Source: CAZWRV01 sp964636325 (GTDB taxonomy: Bacteria > Verrucomicrobiota > Lentisphaeria > Victivallales > GWF2-50-93). Taken from it: DNA of 17,440 bases. Below the pieces are notes generated by a model. The model saw only the letters and a program-made list of their open reading frames with translations. It ran no database searches and was not told the DNA's origin. How positions within the stretch are numbered: the stretch's first letter is position 1; each line of letters starts with the position of its first letter. Made by a program: the position numbers and the translations under genes. Shown piece by piece: positions 6,595 through 15,297 of the stretch. The stretch covers positions 1-17,440 of the forward strand of contig CAZWRV010000118.1 in the NCBI GenBank assembly GCA_964636325.1. The letters are read 5' to 3'.

Positions 6595-7662
6595 GTGAAG
6601 GAACTCACATGCTACGAGCGGATGAAATGCGTCTACGAGCACAGAGAGGGCGACAGGATACCGTTCTTTGACGGGCCCTGGGCCGCGACCGTCGAAAGGT
6701 GGCATAAGGAGGGCATGCCCAAGGAGATGGCCTGGCAGGACTACTTCGGCGTCGACAAGGCCGCAGGCATAGGCGCCGACAACAGTCCGCGCTACGAATG
6801 CAAGACCATTGAGGAGAACGACGAGTACAGGATATTCACGACGCAGTGGGGCGCGACACTCAAGGACTTCAAGCATTCCGCCACCGTCCCCGAATTCATT
6901 TCGTTCACCGTCACTTCGCGCGAGAAGTGGGAGGAGGCCAAGAAGAGAATGACTCCGTCGATGGACCGAGTCGACTGGAAGAGCCTCAAGGAGAACTACA
7001 AGAAGTGGCGCAAGGAAGGGCTTTGGGTCGGGGCGCATTTCTGGTTCGGCTTCGACGTATCGCACTCCTGGATGGTCGGAACCGAACAGTTCCTGCTGTG
7101 GCTTGTCGAAGATCCCGAGCTCTGCGTTGACATCTTCAACACATACCTCGATGTCGATATCGCGCTTTTCCAGAAGATCTGGGACGAGGGCTACCGGTTC
7201 GACGGCATCGGCTGGCCCGACGACATGGGCTACAAGCACAACCAGTTCTTCTCGCTGCCGATGTATCGCGAACTGCTCAAGCCTGTCCACAAGCGCGCTG
7301 CCGACTGGGCGCACGCGAAGGGCCTGAAGGTGTCGCTCCATTCCTGCGGCGACGTCAACCCGCTCATCCCGGATCTGATCGAGATCGGAATTGACCTGTT
7401 GAATCCGCTCGAAGTCAAGGCGGGGATGGATCCAATCCATATCAAAAAGACCTATGGCGACAGACTCGCCCTGCACGGCGGCATAAACGCCCTCAACTGG
7501 TCCAAGCCCGACGTCATTCGCGAAGAAATATCGAGGGTAGTGCCGTTCATGAAGCAGAACGGCGGCTATATATTCGGATCAGACCACTCAATCCCTTCGG
7601 ACGTCAGCCTCAAGGACATGAAGGAGATCGTAGCCCTGGTCAAGGAAGCCGGGAAATATTGA
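6595..7662 (+). CDS. Uroporphyrinogen decarboxylase (URO-D) family protein, MtaA/CmuA-like
   Basis: This 355-residue TIM-barrel protein belongs to the URO-D superfamily, in the branch that includes cobamide-dependent methyltransferases rather than HemE. The N-terminal ERMKCVYEHREGDRIPFFDG is the usual opening of this branch. His249-Ser-Cys251-Gly matches the H-x-C zinc site of MtaA-type enzymes. The distal Cys expected of MtaA is not seen; GSDHSIPSDVS (Ser329-Asp330-His331) stands there, so metal binding may differ or be lost. The start is GTG at 6595, with aaagga about 9 nt upstream; an in-frame ATG at 6622 would cut into the conserved opening. The gene ends 2 bp from the SRAP gene on the other strand. 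Substrate is unknown; a role in methyl transfer is inference. No corrinoid protein gene is adjacent. Confidence 0.88.
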   Translation: MKELTCYERMKCVYEHREGDRIPFFDGPWAATVERWHKEGMPKEMAWQDYFGVDKAAGIGADNSPRYECKTIEENDEYRIFTTQWGATLKDFKHSATVPEFISFTVTSREKWEEAKKRMTPSMDRVDWKSLKENYKKWRKEGLWVGAHFWFGFDVSHSWMVGTEQFLLWLVEDPELCVDIFNTYLDVDIALFQKIWDEGYRFDGIGWPDDMGYKHNQFFSLPMYRELLKPVHKRAADWAHAKGLKVSLHSCGDVNPLIPDLIEIGIDLLNPLEVKAGMDPIHIKKTYGDRLALHGGINALNWSKPDVIREEISRVVPFMKQNGGYIFGSDHSIPSDVSLKDMKEIVALVKEAGKY

Positions 7663-7664
7663 TG

Positions 7665-8345
7665 TTAAAACAGCCCTGGCTGTTCGGGGTAGTTCGCGGG
7701 CCGGATGCATTCGGGGGAATTGTTTTTGACAGAGTTGACGAAGCGTGACACGGTGTGGAACTGGATCCTTCCTGAAAACGATGCGAGTTCCTCTATCGCG
7801 GATTCCGCGCTGACGTTTCCAACATCGAGCCATGCGTCGAGGCCTGCGCCGTCGACAATTGCCGGCATGCGCGGATGAATGAAGCTGATTTCAGGCAAAG
7901 GCTCCCGGGTCACAACCGTGAAGGATCGTGATCCTGCATCCGGACTGAAGAGTGCCGCAATAAGCATCAGCCGTCCGTCGGCCCTTCGGATATAATACGG
8001 TATCTTGACTCCGTCGTCTTCGCGCCATTCGAAATAGCCGTCGGCGATTAGGGCTGCCCTGTTGCGCGGTACGAGAATCTTGAAGTTTCTTTTCTCCAGC
8101 AGCGACTCGGCGCGGGCGTTGAAAAGCTCGATCTTGTCGCCGCCCCTGCTCTCCGAAGAAACCCCCCAGCGCATCATGGCTATGGCCCTGCCGGCGCCTG
8201 CGGACTCGAACAGCACCGGGAGCGCCTGGCCGGGAGAGCAGTTGTATGAAGGCTTGAAATCACGGGCGTCGGAACCGCCAAGGTCTATGCCGAGCTCCGC
8301 GGCGGCTTCCTGGATCGTCTTGACGAGTGTCACCCGGCAGCACAT
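7665..8345 (-). CDS. SRAP-domain abasic-site processing protein (YedK/HMCES family)
   Basis: This 226-residue protein shields abasic sites in single-stranded DNA by forming a thiazolidine crosslink through its N-terminal cysteine. After removal of Met1 the catalytic residue is Cys2 (MCCRVTL). Other active-site residues fall at the positions expected from E. coli YedK: Asn76 in FNARAES, Glu106 in GYFEWRE and His157 in IHPRMPAI. The open frame extends to an ATG at 8372, but the mechanism needs Cys at position 2. The ATG at 8345 also has a good ribosome site, aaagga (8351-8356), at 5-nt spacing, so I chose it. It converges with the URO-D gene with 2 bp between stops, leaving no room for a terminator. 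The inverted-repeat element 8376-8647 lies just upstream and may carry or displace its promoter. Confidence 0.94.
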   Translation of the reverse strand: MCCRVTLVKTIQEAAAELGIDLGGSDARDFKPSYNCSPGQALPVLFESAGAGRAIAMMRWGVSSESRGGDKIELFNARAESLLEKRNFKILVPRNRAALIADGYFEWREDDGVKIPYYIRRADGRLMLIAALFSPDAGSRSFTVVTREPLPEISFIHPRMPAIVDGAGLDAWLDVGNVSAESAIEELASFSGRIQFHTVSRFVNSVKNNSPECIRPANYPEQPGLF

Positions 8346-8375
8346 TTTCATCCTTTCTGATGCAAATACCAAATC

Positions 8376-8647
8376 TTATACTCCTTTAGGCTGAGATTTA
8401 CATTTTGATTGCGGAGATTTCGGGAATTGCTCCGTATTCTGAGAGGCCGCCGATACCGGGGTATCGAAGGCTCTCGAAGGGTGCGGAGCAAAACCGAAAG
8501 GCCGCAACCGCCTCGCGGCGAGCATCTTTGGGCCGTATTTTCCCGTTCCTTCCTCGGACGGCATTCATGTCGCCAATCGGTCGGAACGAAAAAATCCAAT
8601 CCCAAATCTTGCTCGTCAAAATGTAAATTTTCACGCTAAGAGTATAA
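8376..8647. mobile_element. MITE-like element with about 32-bp terminal inverted repeats and nested hairpins
   Basis: The left end (8376-8408) and right end (8616-8647) are inverted copies: ttatactc against gagtataa at the tips and atttacattttga against tcaaaatgtaaat inside, with about 11-12 poorly matched bases between. The interior holds a nested hairpin: ttgctccg (8427-8434) pairs with cggagcaa (8484-8491), then gagag with ctctc, and gatacc-gg-ggtatc at the centre (8452-8465). A further small hairpin, cgcc-tcgc-ggcg, is at 8509-8520. No real gene is inside; the short open frames on both strands have no ribosome sites or recognisable motifs. No clear target duplication was found. It sits between two minus-strand genes and its right tip is 1 nt from the stop codon of the next gene. 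Confidence 0.6.
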
Positions 8648-8648
8648 C

Positions 8649-9341
8649 TCACCTTCCATGTCCGCCACCGCCGAAGTGACCTCCGCCTCCGTAATGTCCG
8701 CTGCTGTAGTGGAAGCTTCCATAGCTATGAGTGCATCCCTGGACCGGGCCATAGCCTCTTTTGCCGTATTCGAGCCCGTTCCTGTAGTATGGTCCATAGT
8801 GGTGGTTCCACCAGTGGTTGTTCCAATATGGATTGTAGATGTAGGGGTATCCCCAGCCCCAGCCGTAGTAGTTGTAGCTGCTGCCATAACCGTCGTCGTA
8901 GGACTGGCCCGGATAATTGTTGGAGTCAGCCGACTGCGATGAAAGATCCGCGTCAAGTTCCTTCTGCTCGTTGTCGTATTGCTGGAGCGACTTTTTCTCC
9001 GCGTCGCTGACCTTCCCGGCCGGAGTCTTCACGACCTCGCTCTTCTGGCTCAGCAATCTTTCATCCCATGCCTGGACGGCCTTCTTCTGCCTGGCGAGAT
9101 ACGCCTCTGCGGCCTTGGGGTCGTACTTATACTTCTTCTGGATGTCCACAGGAAGATTCTCGAAGCCGAGCTGGAAGACCCCGTCGCTGTCCATGACGAC
9201 AAGCCCAGCGGGATTTACCTCGGTCACTCTTATGTTGCTGTAGGTCTTGCCGTCGAGTGTCGTTATATCCATGGCTGACATGGAACATATGGCCACAGCC
9301 ACTATGGCAGGAGCCGTGACTTTCGTCGGAAACTTCTTCAT
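8649..9341 (-). CDS. Secreted hypothetical protein with Tyr/Gly/His/Trp-rich tail
   Basis: I do not recognise a named family. The 230-residue protein has a signal peptide (residues 1 to about 23, KKFPTK then a hydrophobic run). A small domain follows (about 24-88) with TLDGKTYSNIRVTEVNPAGLVVMDSDG and YDPKAAEAYLARQKKA, a style common in exported proteins of unknown role. A charged Lys/Glu/Gln stretch (about 90-135) may form a helix. Residues 143-230 are low complexity: YNYYGWGWGYPYIYNPYW, then WNNHWWNHHYGPYY, then GGGGHFGGGGHGR. The aromatic/His/Gly tail could bind metals, carbohydrate or surfaces; that is inference only. aaggag on the minus strand (9349-9354) supports the start. The stop codon abuts the inverted-repeat element. 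Confidence 0.85.
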   Translation of the reverse strand: MKKFPTKVTAPAIVAVAICSMSAMDITTLDGKTYSNIRVTEVNPAGLVVMDSDGVFQLGFENLPVDIQKKYKYDPKAAEAYLARQKKAVQAWDERLLSQKSEVVKTPAGKVSDAEKKSLQQYDNEQKELDADLSSQSADSNNYPGQSYDDGYGSSYNYYGWGWGYPYIYNPYWNNHWWNHHYGPYYRNGLEYGKRGYGPVQGCTHSYGSFHYSSGHYGGGGHFGGGGHGR

Positions 9342-9473
9342 GGAATGTCTCCTTTTATGTTTTGCGCCATCGATGTAAAACAGCCAAAGGGATACGCCTT
9401 GCCTTATAGCAATCTAACACATATCTGAATATTTCCCACCTTCAGTTTTTTCCCGTAAAAATCGGCTCCGTGC

Positions 9474-9533
9474 TTGAAAAAGCTTTTCAACAGCATAGTG
9501 ATATATAGTGATATTGAGAGATATATATGAGGA
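9474..9533 (+). promoter_or_regulatory. AT-rich upstream region of the protease gene with dyad and ribosome site
   Basis: A perfect dyad, ttgaaaa-agc-ttttcaa (9474-9490), is followed by repeated gtgatat and atatata tracts (9499-9528). A ribosome site gagga (9529-9533) lies 6 nt before the protease ATG at 9540. The 198-bp spacer is divergent, also serving the secreted protein on the minus strand, so promoters for both genes should be here. The dyad is a candidate operator. I could not settle on one -35/-10 pair. Confidence 0.4.
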
Positions 9534-9539
9534 TTTGAC

Positions 9540-12500
9540 ATGCCGATGACGGACATAATCAGGCTGGCAGTCGCACTTCATGTGCTCGCGTTAGCTTTCG
9601 TGTCGCAGGCCCGGGAAGAGGTGGCGGGGAATGAATTCCCCGGAACCAGGCGCTTCGCCGGGGCGGAAAAGATATCCTCGATCGAAGAGAATCTGTCTGG
9701 CGGCAAGATTAAAAGAGTCTCCGTCGTCAGGGACAATTCCTTCCATTACCCTCTTATAAGGATAGAGGAAGTTTTAATCCCGTCCAAGGGGGAAAATCCT
9801 GAAAAGCTTGTTTCCAGGACCGAGATGGTTGCCGACCACCTGATCGTCAAGGCCAGGAAAGGAGTGACAATGGAAGCGCTTGAAGGCCTGTGTTCGATGA
9901 AATCATTAAAAATCTCTTGCCGGATAATGGGAACTGACTTCTACCTTGTTCAATTCCAGGCGTCAGATGCCAGATCGCTGGACGAATCGGTTCAAGAGAT
10001 ACTCCGGAATCAGGACTTGGTAGAATACGCCGAGCCTGACTACATCCGACATGCGGCGCTGACTCCGGACGATCCGAAGTTCGTGGACGGCACCCAGTGG
10101 GGCATGGACAAGATCGAAGCCTCCAAGGCATGGGATATGACGACCGGCGACAAGTCCGTAACCGTGGCAGTAATCGACTCCGGAGTCGACTACAATCACG
10201 AGGATCTGAAGGACAACATGTGGATCAATCCCGGAGAGACCGGACTCGACGGCAGCAGCAACGACAAGGCGACAAACGGCATCGACGACGACGGCAACGG
10301 CTACATCGACGACGTCCACGGCATCAACGCGATTGCAGGAAACGGCGATCCGATGGACGACTTCCAGCACGGAACTCACTGCGCCGGAACCATCGGAGGA
10401 GCCGGCAACAACGGCACCGGAATCGCCGGAGTCTGCTGGAAGGTCGGAATAATGGCCCTCAAATTCCTCGACAGCCAGGGCAGCGGCACCGATTCGGACG
10501 CCATCAAGTGCATCGCCTACGCGACCAAGATGGGCGCTTCCCTGACTTCAAACTCCTGGCTCGGAAGCGGATACAACCAGGCGTTGATGGACGAGATCTC
10601 CGACAACGGCAAACTCTTCGTGACATCATCGGGAAACACCGGCGGCAACCTCGACTATTATCCGAAATATCCCGCCTGCTATGACAGCCCGAACATCATC
10701 GTCGCCGGCGGATCCGATCAAGACGACATCATTTACACGCTGTCCGACTACGGCAAGCTCTCCGTCGACATAATTGCGCCGGGCAAGGGGATCTACGGCA
10801 CCATCCCCGGCAATCAGTACCAGAGCCTCGACGGTTCGTCCGCAGCCGCTCCGTTCGTCGCAGGAACTGCGGCGCTCATGCTGGCATACGATGGCGACCT
10901 CACCGTCTCAGAGCTCAAGAACGGACTGATGGACAATGTTGACTCGGTCAGCTATCTTGCCGGCAGATGCGTGTCCGGGGGGAGACTCAACGCCTACAAG
11001 GCGGTCAAGGCGGTCAGATACATGCGGCTGACTGCGCCGAACGGGCTCGACGCCTGGGAAAAAGGAACAGCTCACGACATAACATGGATTTCCAACCTGT
11101 GCCCGCTCAACGTCACCATAGAGCTTGTCAAAGGAGGTTTCCCCTGCTCCGTCATCGCCTCGGACGCCGCAAACAATGGAACCTTTTCCTGGACCATCCC
11201 CTCCGATCTGGCTTCTGGCACAGACTACAGGATCAGGATCAAGGAGGTGGACGGCTCCATCTCGGACGAAAGCGACGGTGACTTCTCGATAAGCGACAAG
11301 GTAGTCTCGCTTTCCTTGGAAAGCTGTCCTCTCGAAGCCGGCACTACAAGCCCGACAGGGACCGTCGCCGTTGCCCTGAACGTGCCGTATTCCATAAGCG
11401 CCGTTCCTGCGGACGGTTACTTCTTCATGAGCTGGGCCTGCACCAACGGAGCATTTCTCGCAGATGAAACAAAGGCCGACACTGCCGTCACACTGATCGA
11501 CAACTCCGTTCTTACCGCATATTTCGGGAAGTATTACTACTTTGTCAACGAGGGCTTCGAGTCCGGAGTAAGGCCGCCGGCCGGGTGGACCATAATCGAC
11601 GGACCGAACAGCCTGCCGCTTCAACCGCAGGTGCCTTTCCACTGGACCATATACAAGGATGCCGCAAGCGCCCATACAGGGAATTACTCCGCCCTTTCAG
11701 GCTTAGGCACGAACCTTGACGAATGGCTCATCTCGCCCTCGGTGAACCTGTCGGGCGCGCTCATTCCCGCAGTCAGCTTCTGGTGGTCCAGCAACTATGC
11801 GTCCATGGTCAGCCCCAACGACCACGGCGACCTATTCATCAAGGTCAGCGCCGACGGCGGAACAACTTGGAGCAAAGCCCTTTGGACTTTTGGAAACATC
11901 GGACCGTGGGAAAGCAACAAATGGTACAACACCACCATCGCCCTGCCAGACTACGTCGGCAGTACGGACGTCAAGATCGCATTCCAGGTAGTATCCAGCA
12001 ACGGCGCGTTCGTCTTCGTAGACGACGTGCTGATAAAGGACAAGGCGGCCCCTGCGCCGACTTTGAAGGTCTCTTATCCCAACGGGGGAGAATCCATGGC
12101 CCAGAATTCGGGCTTCGCCATCCAGTGGACATCCTCCTCCTCGTTCACAGGCAACGTAAAGATTGAGCTTCTTAAAGCGGGGATTCCTGTAGAGACGATC
12201 GCCGGCATAACGGGCAACGACTGGTACTATGACTGGGCAATTCCTTCCGGCATCACGCCCGGATCTGATTACAGGATAAGGATCTCCGGCATCGACGACG
12301 CCTCCATCTCCGACGAGAGCGCCGCGGATTTTTCGATAGTTGAAAGGAGATATACGCTTACGGTCGTGAACGGAACCGGCGGCGGAGACTATGCCTTCGG
12401 AAAAACAGTCGGCATCAGCGCCGATCCGGCTCCGCAGGGGAAGGTTTTCGACGCCTGGACGGGCGCCATTGTCGCGGATGTGAACGCTTCGTCCACCACG

Positions 12501-15281
12501 ATTGAGATGCCCGCCGCCGACACCGCCGTTGCCGCAAACTACAAGGATGAAGCAGAACCGGCATATACTCTCTCCGTCGTCAACGGTTCGGGGAGCGGAA
12601 AATACGCCGAAGGTACCGCGGTGACAATCATCGCAGATCTTCCCGCGGATGGAAAGGTCTTCGACGCCTGGACCGGCGCAACCGTGGCAGACATGCATTC
12701 CGCAACTGCAACCATCACGATGCCCGCCGCAGACACTAAAGTCTCCGCCACTTACAAGGATGTCCCCCTCCATGCTCTTACCGTCACATCCGGAATTGGG
12801 GGCGGCTTGTTTGCCGAGGGCGAGGAAGTTCCCATAGCTGCCGACACCCCGCCCGACGGAAAGCTCTTCGACAAATGGACCGGCGACACTTCCGCAGTGT
12901 CCAGTCCTGACAAACCGGTTACCACGGTCGTCATTCCCGCAGCAGACGTTTCCGTGACCGCCGCCTACAAGCCCCTGACCGTCAACCTTGCCATGGCCGT
13001 ATCGCCGACCGGCAGCGGAACAACTGATCCGGCGACAGGAACAATCTCGGTATCTACAAAAGTTCCGCGCAGCATCGCTGCGACAGCTGCCGCCGGATAT
13101 CTCTTCGGCTGCTGGAACATCGATGGCGACGGAACGATCAAGGACAGGCTGTCCCCGGAAACCACCGTCTCTTTGTCCGGCGATGCAAAGGTCACAGCCA
13201 TATTCGGCAAGGCCGCCACCTTGACTTTCATGTGCGATCCTCCGGAAGGCGGCACAACTGATCCTTCAACGTCCCAGAATGTTACAACTGGCGTGGGCTA
13301 CGACATATCAGCGACGGCAAATCAAGGTTACATCTTCACGAACTGGTCTTCAAGCGGCGCAGCATTCGAAGACATGAATGCGGCCTCTACGAAAGTGGCG
13401 GTATCCGGGGACGCCGACATCATCGCGCACTTCGCCGTCGAATTCAAGCTGACCTTGGCCAGCAACGGCAACGGCACCACCGATCCCGCACCCGGCGAAC
13501 ACGTCTGCAAGTCAGGCGACACCGTTTCAATCAATGCGATCGCCGATCCAGACTATGTATTCGCAAGCTGGACCGCTTCACCTGCCGCCAACGCCGTGCT
13601 CGGAAGCACAGTACTGCCGGAAACGACCGTTGTCGTCGTCGGCGACGCCACGGTGACCGCGACATTCGCACATGCCACCGCCGAATTGACGGTCGCTTCA
13701 GAACCTAAGTCGGGCGGAAGCACAAGCCCCTCCGGCACCTTCTCCGTCAACACCAAGGAGTCACAGGCTATCTCCGCATTCCCGGCCGCCGACTGGCATT
13801 TCACCGGCTGGACAGTCTCCGGCGGTGCGGAAATCGCAGACCCGGCTTCGGCCGACACCGCCGTGACACTGACGGCAGACGCCGTTATCACTGCCGGATT
13901 CGAGCACGACACCGCCAACCTCACCATGGCATCCGCGCCCGCCGACGGCGGCATGACCGAGCCAGCAGCCGGAAGCACAACCATCGATACGAACACACCG
14001 CTTGAAATAAAGGCGGTTCCGTATCCGCATTACCAGTTCGTCAATTGGACTGCAGTACCGGCGGCCATCTTCGGGAAGGCCGACTCGGCCGATACGACTG
14101 TTTCAATCTCTGGGGATTGCACTGTAACTGCGAATTTCGCAGCAGTGAAGGCATTGCTGACAATGCTTCCTGCAATACCCGCCGGAAAAGGAACGACTGC
14201 CCCCCCCGAAGGTTCCATCAAGGTTGATGCTGGCAAGGCTTTAGACATCGCTGCAATCCCGGGGGAAGGATATAGATTCTTGAAATGGATCGTCTCGGGA
14301 GACGCCCAGGTCGGCGACGAAAACTCCGCGGAGACGACCATCGCGCTGGAGGCCGATGCCTCAGTCCAGGCGCTTTTCACTCTTGACATCGCAGACATAA
14401 GCTTCGGCAAGGTGCAGATCAAGCTAAACGATTCCAAACCGGCAGGCGACAGCATATCGGTTGCGAAGGCGGCATTGCCCGACGGATTCAATCCTGAAAT
14501 CAACCCTGCTGACTTCGCATTCACGGTCTTTGTCGAGGATATGAAGTTCGATCTGACACCGCAGTCCGGCTCGCTCAAGAAATCCGCCGGCAAGAACATT
14601 TACTCCTACAAGCCGAGCAAAGGACAGTTCAACGTAAAGCTTCAGATTAGCTTCGAATCCTCAAAAAGATTCTGGTCCTTGAGCGCGTCGAGGGTTGAAC
14701 TTCATCAGAACTTCGAAAGTTACGACGGCGTCGGGATTTATCTGCTCTGCGGAGACGATATGTTCGGCGGCTCTGTCCCGATGGATGAGACCACAAAATG
14801 GAAGTTCGCCAGGAACGACAACGGCAGCAATTCCGCGCCGCTCGATGTTACGGGGACGCCCATCGAGGCCTTCGCCATAATCAAGGCCGAAGGAAAGACG
14901 TCGAACTGCGACAAGGGAGCGAAGGACGCATTTACGGTAGGCAGCGCCACTGGCGGCAATATCTCGTTCGACTCGACATCTGAAAATGCAACGGTGAAAA
15001 TTGACGGATGGGAAGGTCTCCTCCCCTCCGGCCGGGGCTGGATTCAGGATCCGAGGAAGGCGGTGTTCAGCGGAAACATCGGCGACGGGAAAGCAGTACT
15101 CGTCATCGATTTCGAGAAAAAGATATGGAAATTCAAACTGTCTGATGCGGATCTTTCGGCAGGCGTCGACGGCAACGACGGCATAGACTTCAGACTGCAG
15201 GCAGGCCCATGCGAAGGAGCGGTGAACCTCGGCACGGCCCAAATACGATCTTTCAAATATCCGAGGAAGACGAGGAAGTAA
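9540..15281 (+). CDS. Very large secreted subtilisin-like (S8) serine protease with adhesin-type and InlB-like repeats
   Basis: This 1913-residue protein is a predicted exported protease. A signal peptide (1 to about 24) and an inhibitor-like propeptide (about 85-165) precede the S8 domain (about 178-480). The catalytic triad is Asp213 (VIDSGVDY), His277 (HGTHCAG) and Ser434, with oxyanion Asn366 (SSGNTGG). The serine motif is DGSSAAAP, not the usual GTSMAxP. Then come a Kre9-like Ig module (494-587), one InlB-like repeat (588-667), a MAM/cleaved-adhesin-like jelly roll (668-837), a second Kre9-like module (842-936), three short InlB-like repeats (from 938, 1009 and 1079), six longer ones (from 1145, 1226, 1302, 1381, 1459 and 1538) and an unassigned C-terminal region (1617-1913). 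An Asp/Asn-rich insert (GIDDDGNGYIDD) before the His motif looks calcium-binding. No LPXTG or PEP-CTERM signal is seen. It converges with the LarE gene 16 bp away. Confidence 0.93.
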   Translation: MPMTDIIRLAVALHVLALAFVSQAREEVAGNEFPGTRRFAGAEKISSIEENLSGGKIKRVSVVRDNSFHYPLIRIEEVLIPSKGENPEKLVSRTEMVADHLIVKARKGVTMEALEGLCSMKSLKISCRIMGTDFYLVQFQASDARSLDESVQEILRNQDLVEYAEPDYIRHAALTPDDPKFVDGTQWGMDKIEASKAWDMTTGDKSVTVAVIDSGVDYNHEDLKDNMWINPGETGLDGSSNDKATNGIDDDGNGYIDDVHGINAIAGNGDPMDDFQHGTHCAGTIGGAGNNGTGIAGVCWKVGIMALKFLDSQGSGTDSDAIKCIAYATKMGASLTSNSWLGSGYNQALMDEISDNGKLFVTSSGNTGGNLDYYPKYPACYDSPNIIVAGGSDQDDIIYTLSDYGKLSVDIIAPGKGIYGTIPGNQYQSLDGSSAAAPFVAGTAALMLAYDGDLTVSELKNGLMDNVDSVSYLAGRCVSGGRLNAYKAVKAVRYMRLTAPNGLDAWEKGTAHDITWISNLCPLNVTIELVKGGFPCSVIASDAANNGTFSWTIPSDLASGTDYRIRIKEVDGSISDESDGDFSISDKVVSLSLESCPLEAGTTSPTGTVAVALNVPYSISAVPADGYFFMSWACTNGAFLADETKADTAVTLIDNSVLTAYFGKYYYFVNEGFESGVRPPAGWTIIDGPNSLPLQPQVPFHWTIYKDAASAHTGNYSALSGLGTNLDEWLISPSVNLSGALIPAVSFWWSSNYASMVSPNDHGDLFIKVSADGGTTWSKALWTFGNIGPWESNKWYNTTIALPDYVGSTDVKIAFQVVSSNGAFVFVDDVLIKDKAAPAPTLKVSYPNGGESMAQNSGFAIQWTSSSSFTGNVKIELLKAGIPVETIAGITGNDWYYDWAIPSGITPGSDYRIRISGIDDASISDESAADFSIVERRYTLTVVNGTGGGDYAFGKTVGISADPAPQGKVFDAWTGAIVADVNASSTTIEMPAADTAVAANYKDEAEPAYTLSVVNGSGSGKYAEGTAVTIIADLPADGKVFDAWTGATVADMHSATATITMPAADTKVSATYKDVPLHALTVTSGIGGGLFAEGEEVPIAADTPPDGKLFDKWTGDTSAVSSPDKPVTTVVIPAADVSVTAAYKPLTVNLAMAVSPTGSGTTDPATGTISVSTKVPRSIAATAAAGYLFGCWNIDGDGTIKDRLSPETTVSLSGDAKVTAIFGKAATLTFMCDPPEGGTTDPSTSQNVTTGVGYDISATANQGYIFTNWSSSGAAFEDMNAASTKVAVSGDADIIAHFAVEFKLTLASNGNGTTDPAPGEHVCKSGDTVSINAIADPDYVFASWTASPAANAVLGSTVLPETTVVVVGDATVTATFAHATAELTVASEPKSGGSTSPSGTFSVNTKESQAISAFPAADWHFTGWTVSGGAEIADPASADTAVTLTADAVITAGFEHDTANLTMASAPADGGMTEPAAGSTTIDTNTPLEIKAVPYPHYQFVNWTAVPAAIFGKADSADTTVSISGDCTVTANFAAVKALLTMLPAIPAGKGTTAPPEGSIKVDAGKALDIAAIPGEGYRFLKWIVSGDAQVGDENSAETTIALEADASVQALFTLDIADISFGKVQIKLNDSKPAGDSISVAKAALPDGFNPEINPADFAFTVFVEDMKFDLTPQSGSLKKSAGKNIYSYKPSKGQFNVKLQISFESSKRFWSLSASRVELHQNFESYDGVGIYLLCGDDMFGGSVPMDETTKWKFARNDNGSNSAPLDVTGTPIEAFAIIKAEGKTSNCDKGAKDAFTVGSATGGNISFDSTSENATVKIDGWEGLLPSGRGWIQDPRKAVFSGNIGDGKAVLVIDFEKKIWKFKLSDADLSAGVDGNDGIDFRLQAGPCEGAVNLGTAQIRSFKYPRKTRK
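12351..14387 (+). repeat. Protein-coding tandem InlB-like repeat array (nine units)
   Basis: Nine consecutive beta-rich units of two sizes are encoded. Three units have a period of 70-71 residues; each carries a KxFDxWTG core and ends in PAADxxVxAxYK. Six units have a period of 76-81 residues; each carries GTTDP or a variant, an aromatic G[YW]xFxxW core and a V[TSI]AxF ending. A related tenth unit lies earlier in the protein (11301-11540). The first two short units share most of their DNA around FDAWTGA and look like the youngest duplication. The long units have diverged widely in DNA, so the array is old. Such arrays usually act as surface spacers or binding stalks. Confidence 0.85.
14129..14141. 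repeat. TGCGAANTTCGCA interrupted palindrome, site 3
   Basis: The central base is T. The site falls in the protease gene at the end of an InlB-like unit and reads Ala-Asn-Phe-Ala. Sister units encode TATFAHA or TAGFEHD there with other codons, so the palindrome is not forced by the repeat. Confidence 0.7.
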
Positions 15282-15297
15282 ATCCCGAAGACTCCGC

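Noticed and set aside
6590..6598. Three-codon ATG-CCG-TGA reading frame overlapping the GTG start of the URO-D gene
   Set aside because: It could be a translational coupling device, but such overlaps arise easily by chance and nothing else supports it.
6406..7476. Long minus-strand open frame of 356 codons opposite the URO-D gene
   Set aside because: Its translation has no recognisable domain, while the plus strand encodes a clear URO-D family protein. It is a coding shadow caused by GC-rich codon bias.
8346..8372. N-terminal extension of the SRAP protein by 9 codons
   Set aside because: The SRAP mechanism needs Cys at position 2, which only the ATG at 8345 provides.
8398..8652. Several short open frames on both strands within 8398-8652
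   Set aside because: They overlap the inverted-repeat element, lack ribosome sites and recognisable motifs, and are explained by the hairpin-rich sequence.
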